Assembly (NCBI RefSeq): GCF_013149275.1 | Contig: NZ_JABGNA010000009.1 | Coordinates: 162,753 to 226,752 of the forward strand | Source of the DNA: Mucilaginibacter sp. SG564 | GTDB lineage: Bacteria; Bacteroidota; Bacteroidia; Sphingobacteriales; Sphingobacteriaceae | DNA length: 64,000 bases | Direction: 5' to 3' | In this document: one piece after another, positions 58,349-64,000 of the stretch | How positions within the stretch are numbered: position 1 is the stretch's first letter | Layout of the letters: every line of letters begins with the position of its first letter | Notes under the pieces: generated by a model | What the model was told of the DNA's origin: nothing | The model's input: the letters and a program-made list of their open reading frames with translations, nothing else | Databases searched by the model: none | Position numbers and translations under genes: made by a program

Positions 58349-59341
58349 ATGAAAACCATCAGTCGCAAAAAGTTCATCACCACCGCTGCGCTCGCAGCAG
58401 CCGGTATCCCTTTGGGTGTGAATGCTCTCTCCAAAACACCGGTACCCCCTTTAACTTCTACTGATTTAAATACCAACAAACGCACCGTAGAAAAGATTAA
58501 AGTAAGTATCTTCTCCAAACATCTGCACTGGCTCAATTATGCTGATATGGCCGCGCTGGCTGCCGAAATGGGTTTTGATGGTGTTGATCTCACTGTGCGG
58601 CCCGATGGTCATGTATTACCCGAAAATGTTACTGCCGATCTGCCCAAAGCTGTTGCCGCGGTTGAAAAAGCCGGGTTAAAAGTGTATTCCATAGTAACCA
58701 ATATTAAACAAGCCGACGAGAAATACGCGGCTGATATTTTGAAAGCGGCTTCGGCGCTGGGTATTAAATATTACCGTACAGCCTGGTTTAATTATGATAA
58801 AACACTTACTGTGCCGGCAAATTTGCAGCTAATCAGCAAGCAACTGGCTGGTTTGGCAGCTTTTAATAAGAAATACCATATGCACGGCGCTTATCAAAAT
58901 CATTCTGGTGATCTGTTTGGTGCCTCCATCTGGGATCTTTGGCTGGCGCTAAAAGATCTTGATCCGACATCAATAGGCTGCCAGTACGATATCAGGCATG
59001 CCACCACCGAGGGTGCCGACACCTGGGCTACTTCGATACAACCGCTTGTTCCTTTTATTAAAACTACCAACATCAAAGATTTTTACTGGGACAAAAAGGA
59101 TGGCAAATGGCAGGTGAAGAGCGTTCCGCTGGGCGAGGGCATGGTCAATTTCAAGAAATATTTTGAAGTGCTCAAGCAACAAAACATTGGCGGGCCGCTG
59201 AGTTTGCATTGTGAGTACGATGCATTGGGCGGCGCGCAGGATGGAGCCAAACAAATAACCATCAGCAAACATCAATTTACCAGCATCGTGCAAAAAGACT
59301 TATCCACATTGCGCGGGTGGCTAAAAGATAATGCTTTATGA
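58349..59341 (+). CDS. Secreted xylose-isomerase-like TIM-barrel protein
   Basis: From ATG 58349 the product (330 residues) starts with a Tat-like signal (MKTISRKKFITTAALAAAGI). The rest is an AP-endonuclease-2/xylose isomerase-like barrel: LAAEMGFDGVDLTVRPDGHV, CQYDIRHATTEGAD, FIKTTNIKDFYW, GPLSLHCEYDALG. The conserved acid/His residues suggest a metal-dependent sugar isomerase or epimerase. The substrate is unknown; no sugar-transport genes are adjacent. Confidence 0.88.
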   Translation: MKTISRKKFITTAALAAAGIPLGVNALSKTPVPPLTSTDLNTNKRTVEKIKVSIFSKHLHWLNYADMAALAAEMGFDGVDLTVRPDGHVLPENVTADLPKAVAAVEKAGLKVYSIVTNIKQADEKYAADILKAASALGIKYYRTAWFNYDKTLTVPANLQLISKQLAGLAAFNKKYHMHGAYQNHSGDLFGASIWDLWLALKDLDPTSIGCQYDIRHATTEGADTWATSIQPLVPFIKTTNIKDFYWDKKDGKWQVKSVPLGEGMVNFKKYFEVLKQQNIGGPLSLHCEYDALGGAQDGAKQITISKHQFTSIVQKDLSTLRGWLKDNAL

Positions 59342-59511
59342 TCATTTAATGGATAATTGATGCGTTGCCCTTGTTTTCAGTTACTTAGCTGTATGGCTGT
59401 CGATAAAACAATTTGCATATATAATAAGTTTCTTATTATATTTAGTAAAATAAGGTATGCCTCTTTAACTCATAAAGCCGCTGCCTTTTATACCAATTAA
59501 CCTTTAAAAAA

Positions 59512-59518
59512 AAGGAGG
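59512..59518 (+). promoter_or_regulatory. Strong Shine-Dalgarno sequence of the DoxX gene
   Basis: AAGGAGG, 5 bases before ATG 59524, is a nearly perfect ribosome binding site; other genes in the window lack one, as is usual in this phylum. Confidence 0.7.
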
Positions 59519-59523
59519 CTGTC

Positions 59524-59958
59524 ATGAACCTGGTTCATAAAATTGAAAATTGGGGAGATACTCATCACCCTAAAGCCCTTGATGTGGTACGCATTGCGCT
59601 CGGCGTGTTTTTATTGCTCAAAGGCATTGCCTTTATGCAAAATACGGCTTACCTCAAAAGCTTGATTGATAGTCAGGATGTGATTGATCTGACGCCCGGT
59701 GTATTGATGGCGTTGGTTTATTATGTAACCTTCGCGCATATGGTTGGTGGCGTACTTATAGCGGTAGGCATCCTCACCCGTTTAGGCTGCATTATACAAA
59801 TACCGATAGTTTTGGGCGCGGTATTTTTAACCGGCATTTTTCAGGAACCTATCAACGCGATGGCATGGCCGTCTATCGTAGCACTGGTACTACTGGTGGT
59901 TTTCATGATACTCGGATCGGGGCCCATATCATTGGATAAGTATTTGAGCGAAAAGTAG
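59524..59958 (+). CDS. DoxX-family membrane protein
   Basis: The 144-residue protein has four membrane helices and the DoxX pattern: ALDVVRIALGVFLLLKGIAF, VTFAHMVGGVLIAVGILTRL, and IQIPIVLGAVFLTGIF. Members are poorly defined quinol- or thiosulfate-linked membrane proteins. It stands alone and is preceded by an unusually strong ribosome binding site. After the stop, GTGAGTAGTGAG resembles the repeat near nhaA. Confidence 0.88.
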   Translation: MNLVHKIENWGDTHHPKALDVVRIALGVFLLLKGIAFMQNTAYLKSLIDSQDVIDLTPGVLMALVYYVTFAHMVGGVLIAVGILTRLGCIIQIPIVLGAVFLTGIFQEPINAMAWPSIVALVLLVVFMILGSGPISLDKYLSEK

Positions 59959-60044
59959 TTTGTGAGTAGTGAGAAAAAGGGCAAACAAGTTAAATAAATT
60001 CTGAAAAATTAACCCATGCACTCGTTTGTGGCGAGTTCGAGATG

Positions 60045-60095
60045 TTGAATTCTGAAAATTCTTAAATTCTGTTAATTCTGATTCAGACAAAAACT
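60045..60095 (+). repeat. TCAGACAAAAA family repeat, copy 3 (diverged)
   Basis: A run of AATTCTGAAAATTCTTAAAT-type units ends in CTGATTCAGACAAAAACT, the same end as at 5107 and 28400, and stops at the UBP-gene stop codon. Confidence 0.7.
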
Positions 60096-60366
60096 AATAT
60101 CCTGCCGCCAACTCATCTACATAGCACCAGAGCCAGCGTTCGCCGGGTTCGGCTGAGATCACTACCGGATGACCGGTTTGTTTAAAATGTTTGGTCATGT
60201 GTGTATTGGGCGAGCTATCACAGCAAAGCGTAACACCACAGGTTTGGCAGGTACGCAGATGCATCCACGAGGAATGTGTTTTCACACACTCCTCGCAAAC
60301 GTAATCTTGTGGTTGTTTGATATCCTTAACGGCCGTTAAATGCTGGCATGTTTCGTCTTCCATCAT
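60094..60366 (-). CDS. UBP-type zinc-finger protein
   Basis: From ATG 60366 the product (90 residues) is almost entirely a UBP-type zinc finger: CQHL near the start, CEECVKTHSSWMHLRTCQTC, GVTLCCDSSPNTHMTKHFKQ and TGHPVVISAEPGERWLWCYV. All Cys/His ligands are in place. In eukaryotes this fold binds the C-terminus of ubiquitin; bacteria lack ubiquitin, so it must bind another partner. It is the third gene of an operon after a histidine kinase and a receiver-flavoprotein fusion (10-base gap). Confidence 0.92.
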   Translation of the reverse strand: MMEDETCQHLTAVKDIKQPQDYVCEECVKTHSSWMHLRTCQTCGVTLCCDSSPNTHMTKHFKQTGHPVVISAEPGERWLWCYVDELAAGY

Positions 60367-60376
60367 TTTTGTCTTA

Positions 60377-62038
60377 TTAAACTTCGGCCAGGTATTTATG
60401 TACAAAGCTAATAGCCATGGAGCCTTCGCCCACAGCTGATGCTACACGGTTCATAGCTCCGGCACGTACGTCGCCGGCGGCAAATATGCCCGAACAGCTG
60501 GTTTCCAGTAAAAACGGATCGCGTTTAAGTTTCCATATTTTACCAAAACCTTCATAGCTGCGCAGCTCGCGCCCGGTTTCGATAAAGTCCTTATTGTTTT
60601 TGATAATATCAAGTTTGATCCAGTCGGTATAAGGTTTCGCGCCTATGAAAATATATAGGGCATTGGCTACCTTTTTCTCCGTTTCCTGGGTTTTACAGTT
60701 CAACAGGGTTAATTCTTCCAGGCAATTGGTGCCGGCGGCTTCAGCTATCTCTGTATTGGGTACCAGGTGAATGTTGGGCGTATCAGCAATCTGGTTAATC
60801 AAGTATGCCGACATGGTAGCCACCAGATCGTCCCGGCGGATAATGATGTACACGTTTTTGGCAAATTTAGACAAGTGCATAGCCGCTTGACCCGCGGAGT
60901 TACCGCCACCAATTACATATACTTCTTTACCGGTGCATGCCGTAGCTTCGGTAGTGGCGGCACCATAGTAAATGCCAGCGCCGGTGTAATTTTCAACACC
61001 CTTAACCTCCAGTTTACGATAATCGACACCTGTAGTGATTACTACCGTACGACTGATGATCTCTGGTCCATCATCCAAAATAATGGTTTTGTAGCCATCT
61101 TTTTGTTTGATATCACTTACTGATTGAGGTGATAAAAACTCGGCACCTAAACGCATGGCCTGGCTTATAGCCCGACGGGTAAGGTCGGCGCCGCTTAAAC
61201 CAGCCGGGAAACCCAGGTAGTTTTCAATACGCGAACTGGTACCTGCCTGTCCGCCTGGTGCTTTGCGCTCGATTAACAAAGTTTTTAAACCTTCGGATGC
61301 GCCGTAAACGGCTGCTGCCAGCCCTGCGGGGCCGGCACCTATGATCACTACATCATAAACATCGGTCAATTGCTGCGGGCTTTTGTCCAGTTTTTCGGCT
61401 ATGGCCCTTATGCTTGGTTTGGCTATATGGCTGCCATCTTCAAAAATTACAAGGGGTAAGTCGTCGGTGCTTAAATTATTTAAGGTTAACAAACCGGCGG
61501 CATCAACATTTTTCTCAATATCAAACCATCGGTAGGGAATCAGGTTACCAGCCAAAAAATCTTTGATCTGGTGCGATTGCGGATTAAACTGGAAGCCTAC
61601 CAGCTTGATACCCACAAATTCGGGTACATAGTTATTTTGCCAATCGTCTAACAGATCATTAATTACCGGATATAGTTTTTCCTCTGGTGGATCCCAGGGT
61701 TTCATCAGGTAATAATCAAGCTGTACATCATTTATGGCTTTTATCGCGGCCTCGGTATCCGAGTAGGCGGTAAGCAAAACACGTTTAGCATCAGGGAATA
61801 TTTTTTTTGCCTTCTCTAAAAATTTCACTCCTTCCATCTCGGGCATGCGCTGATCGCACAGGAACAAAGCAACCACGTCCGAGCTGTTTTTTAGTTCGGT
61901 AAGACTTTCCAGGGCCTCATTTGCTGATGTGGTGCTCAAAATTTTGTACTCTTTACCATACTGCGACCTGATGTCGCGGCTTATGGACCGCAGTACCTGC
62001 GGGTCATCGTCAATGGAAAATATTATAGGGCGGCTCAT
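60377..62038 (-). CDS. Receiver domain fused to glutaredoxin-like and TrxR-like flavoprotein domains
   Basis: The 553-residue protein has a receiver domain (1-125; D10-D12, phosphoacceptor D62 in FLCDQRMPEMEG, K113 region YLMKPWD), a glutaredoxin/thioredoxin-fold segment (about 135-225: GIKLVGFQFNPQSHQ, LPLVIFEDGSHIAKPS) without the CPxC, and an FAD/NAD(P) reductase (about 230-553; GAGPAGLAA, VIGGGNSAGQAA, FAAGDVRAGA). The CxxC of thioredoxin reductases is replaced by AATTEATACTG, so it cannot be a normal TrxR. Phosphorylation by the upstream kinase may control its redox activity. Confidence 0.93.
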   Translation of the reverse strand: MSRPIIFSIDDDPQVLRSISRDIRSQYGKEYKILSTTSANEALESLTELKNSSDVVALFLCDQRMPEMEGVKFLEKAKKIFPDAKRVLLTAYSDTEAAIKAINDVQLDYYLMKPWDPPEEKLYPVINDLLDDWQNNYVPEFVGIKLVGFQFNPQSHQIKDFLAGNLIPYRWFDIEKNVDAAGLLTLNNLSTDDLPLVIFEDGSHIAKPSIRAIAEKLDKSPQQLTDVYDVVIIGAGPAGLAAAVYGASEGLKTLLIERKAPGGQAGTSSRIENYLGFPAGLSGADLTRRAISQAMRLGAEFLSPQSVSDIKQKDGYKTIILDDGPEIISRTVVITTGVDYRKLEVKGVENYTGAGIYYGAATTEATACTGKEVYVIGGGNSAGQAAMHLSKFAKNVYIIIRRDDLVATMSAYLINQIADTPNIHLVPNTEIAEAAGTNCLEELTLLNCKTQETEKKVANALYIFIGAKPYTDWIKLDIIKNNKDFIETGRELRSYEGFGKIWKLKRDPFLLETSCSGIFAAGDVRAGAMNRVASAVGEGSMAISFVHKYLAEV

Positions 62039-62080
62039 AGGGGTGATTTTCTGAAGGTAAAATTATTAAATATTTTATCA

Positions 62081-62170
62081 AGTATCGAGTGGCTAGTATC
62101 AGGTATCAAGATTTTTGAAAATGTATAAAAACAAAGTTGTCTTGATACCTGATACTAGCTACTTGATACT
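62081..62170. repeat. 30-bp inverted repeat in the signalling operon
   Basis: Arms 62081-62110 and 62141-62170 (core CTAGTATCAGGTATCAAG) are complementary with two mismatches, with a 30-base loop. The element lies between kinase and flavoprotein genes and could attenuate or process their transcript. Confidence 0.85.
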
Positions 62171-62176
62171 AACACG

Positions 62177-63577
62177 TTACCCATCAATCAGGAAACAAAC
62201 ACTGAATACAGTTTTGCCCGGCATTGATTTTACTTTGATAGAGCCACGGTGTTGTTTTACAATACGCTGTACCACTTCAAGGCCCATACCTGTGCCTTTG
62301 CCCATTTCTTTGGTTGTAAAAAACGGATCAAATATCAGGCTTTGTATCTCTTCTGGTATGCCTGGGCCGTCGTCAACTATAAATACTTCCACAAACTCAC
62401 GGTCGCGGCGTGTTTTAACGGTTAATGTTCCCTGGCCGTTAACAGACATGGCATCAATGGCATTATCGATCAGGTTGGTCCATACCTGGTTAAGCTCGCC
62501 TATCAGGGCTTTTACCTCGGGGAGGGTTTCGTCAAAGTCTTCAATAACGTTGATATTACCTTTCCTGATCTTGTAACCCAGCATGGTAAGCGTGTTGCGT
62601 ATGCCAATGTGTATATCGGCATATTGCTTATCCTGCCCGCGATCCATGTGGGTAAATGTTTTAACAGAGCTTACCAGTTCGGCAATACGCCTGGCCGATT
62701 CCTGTATATCGCTGATCATTTTCTCGGAGATCAGTACATCGCTTATCCAGTTTAGTATATCTGACAAGTTTTCGGATGTAACAATGGCATCAAATTGTTC
62801 AAGGGTATCTATGCTGAAGTTAAAATCAACAAAGCTTTCAACAATATCGTAACCATTCTCAATCTCGTGCTCATCAAACCATTCCATTATTTCATCTTCG
62901 CGATGAGTACGTTGTTTAAGGCTTAAACGTGTTGTATTTTGCTGTGAAATCTGATGAAATAAAAGATCGGTAACACCGGTAACCTGGTGTGGCTCAAGCC
63001 GCATGGTAAAGATGGCCTTAACACTTTCAGGTTCCTGCTCCAGGTGCTTTTTCAGGGTGAGGGAGTCGCGCACGATGGCTGACGCCGGGTTGTTCAATTC
63101 ATGAGCCAATCCGGCCGAGAGCTTACCCAGTGCCATCATTTTTTCATTCTGCTGCTGCAGGGCTGTAAAATCACGCACACGGGTGGTCATGATATTCACC
63201 AGCGACTGGGTGAGCTCATAATGATTCCTGATCATGTCTGGTATCAGCTCGGTATCAAAGCTCCGTATATGTAATTTGCCAATGGCTTGCGCATATCCTT
63301 TGGATATTTTTCCCCTTGAAAATGGCAGGTAGCCGGTAATGTTACCCGGGCCTACAACAGTAAATTCGCGTCGGAAACCACCTTGCATCATAAAGAAACG
63401 CATACTGCCATCAACCATAATATGAGGGCCGCTCATGGGTTCGCCGGGTTGCATCAGAAATTCCCCGTCCTCAAAAATATTATCAACGCTATTCTCCAAC
63501 AGCCATTGCAGCTGATCTTCGGGCACACCATTAAAAGCTTCGAGCGATTTTAACCAGGATACAGTTACCGTTTGCAT
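62177..63577 (-). CDS. Cyclic-nucleotide-binding-domain histidine kinase
   Basis: The 466-residue protein has an N-terminal cNMP-binding (CRP-like) domain (about 5-115: LEAFNGVPEDQLQWLLENSV, DGEFLMQPGEPMSG), a linker helix, HisKA with H159 (GLAHELNNPAS) and HATPase_c (NAIDAMS, DDGPGIPEE, GKGTGMGLEVVQRIV). It has no membrane segment. It is first in the operon with the receiver-flavoprotein fusion and the UBP zinc finger and should phosphorylate D62 of the fusion. Whether the N-terminal domain binds a nucleotide cannot be told from sequence. Confidence 0.94.
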   Translation of the reverse strand: MQTVTVSWLKSLEAFNGVPEDQLQWLLENSVDNIFEDGEFLMQPGEPMSGPHIMVDGSMRFFMMQGGFRREFTVVGPGNITGYLPFSRGKISKGYAQAIGKLHIRSFDTELIPDMIRNHYELTQSLVNIMTTRVRDFTALQQQNEKMMALGKLSAGLAHELNNPASAIVRDSLTLKKHLEQEPESVKAIFTMRLEPHQVTGVTDLLFHQISQQNTTRLSLKQRTHREDEIMEWFDEHEIENGYDIVESFVDFNFSIDTLEQFDAIVTSENLSDILNWISDVLISEKMISDIQESARRIAELVSSVKTFTHMDRGQDKQYADIHIGIRNTLTMLGYKIRKGNINVIEDFDETLPEVKALIGELNQVWTNLIDNAIDAMSVNGQGTLTVKTRRDREFVEVFIVDDGPGIPEEIQSLIFDPFFTTKEMGKGTGMGLEVVQRIVKQHRGSIKVKSMPGKTVFSVCFLIDG

Positions 63578-63926
63578 GTATTAAAATTAGCTATTATTAT
63601 TCAACAGTTTAATGAGCACAATATTGTGCAGCAGTAAACCCAGCAAAATTGCTTTTGCTAAAATACGTAGGATTTTTTAATTGGGTAACTTATGACCAAT
63701 GATTTACATTAATACGATAAATCTGATCATCGGGCGGGAACACTATCGATGGTTTTTTTATTGTAAATTATTGATAATGATTGAATTATAATGTTTATCA
63801 AATAAATATCGCCCATTTTTATTGCCTCTGATAAAGACTATGAGTTTGAGTATATAAACATCTTCCCGGTGGCGGCTCCGGCCGCCACCTTGTTGAGAAA
63901 ATGATGCATTTAGCGCGTTACCATAC
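63578..63926. other. Intergenic region at the right end
   Basis: AT-rich, with a GC hairpin GGTGGCGGC-TCCG-GCCGCCACC (63868-63889) followed by TTGTT. It should hold the kinase promoter. A 64-codon frame on the minus strand is not convincing. Confidence 0.5.
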
Positions 63927-64000
63927 TTGAGAAAGCTGGTAAGAAAGATCAAACATGAGATTGATCCGGACTTAGTTGATTTGATCAGTAAAACGCGTCC
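63927..64000 (+). CDS. Possible start of a gene running off the right edge
   Basis: A frame without stop from 63897 to the end reads, from a TTG at 63927, MRKLVRKIKHEIDPDLVDLI..., a plausible protein start. There is no ATG; the frame may also be a frameshifted or truncated piece. It lies just behind the hairpin at 63868-63889. Confidence 0.25.
   Translation, partial: MRKLVRKIKHEIDPDLVDLISKTR

Noticed and set aside
60377..62038. Plain thioredoxin-disulfide reductase
   Set aside because: The redox CxxC is missing, so thioredoxin reduction by the usual mechanism is not possible.
63758..63952. 64-codon frame on the minus strand near the right end
   Set aside because: It spans a GC hairpin and AT-rich DNA, and its product has no recognisable pattern.
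1..64000. tRNA, rRNA, insertion sequence or prophage genes
   Set aside because: No cloverleaf with CCA-type end, rRNA stretch, transposase, integrase or phage structural gene was recognised on either strand.

Overview
The window looks like a chromosomal segment of a Bacteroidota bacterium, most likely a soil or plant-associated member of the Sphingobacteriaceae (Mucilaginibacter/Pedobacter type). This is inferred from family content (TonB-dependent receptors with carboxypeptidase-regulatory N-termini, PepSY proteins, DUF2911, DUF3810, DUF3179, GH26 and GH27 glycosidases, single-domain response regulators). It also rests on several -7 boxes of the form TAnnTTTG, the near absence of Shine-Dalgarno sequences, and a dense load of short palindromic intergenic repeats. 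No rRNA, tRNA, prophage, insertion sequence or CRISPR array was seen.

Layout. 1-5.7 kb: cut-off outer-membrane receptor, large TPR lipid- or envelope-associated protein, putative zinc protease, GbsR/MarR regulator with a small membrane protein. 6.2-9.6 kb: signalling island with two stand-alone receiver proteins, two tandem paralogous zinc-ribbon microproteins and a PAS histidine kinase. 9.7-15.1 kb: gluconate-type permease, secreted alpha/beta hydrolase, glycine-zipper protein, POTRA-less Omp85 barrel, Bcr/CflA efflux. 15.2-17.9 kb: a second-type ClpP in an apparent operon with an ECF-like sigma factor and a small anti-sigma-like protein, a lipoprotein, and small ORFs. 18.2-23.6 kb: SPFH protein with vault-like repeats, acyltransferase, and a divergent HxlR regulator/NmrA oxidoreductase pair with a visible operator. 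23.8-26.8 kb: MlaE-MlaF-MlaD lipid transport operon. 27-34.9 kb: GH26 mannanase, NhaA, MFS, DsbA-like protein, exported acetolactate decarboxylase, DUF3179 protein. 35-43.7 kb: three paralogous small secreted proteins around a metal-uptake cluster (Cys-rich protein, TonB receptor, PepSY protein, heavy-metal-binding lipoprotein), then a GH27 alpha-galactosidase. 44-51.6 kb: beta-propeller-like protein, a sterol-desaturase-family hydroxylase, a close homologue of sphingolipid delta-4 desaturases, DMT transporter, TonB-type barrel. 51.7-60 kb: DUF47, DUF2911, DUF3810, penicillin-acylase family, xylose-isomerase-like and DoxX proteins. 60.1-63.6 kb: a three-gene signalling operon (cNMP-binding histidine kinase, receiver/glutaredoxin-like/TrxR-like fusion without redox cysteines, UBP zinc finger).

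The most promising material: a dihydroceramide-desaturase homologue beside a membrane hydroxylase in a lineage known to make sphingolipids; the kinase/flavoprotein/UBP operon; the SPFH protein with major-vault-protein-like architecture; the sigma/anti-sigma-like/ClpP operon; and repeat families that begin exactly at stop codons.
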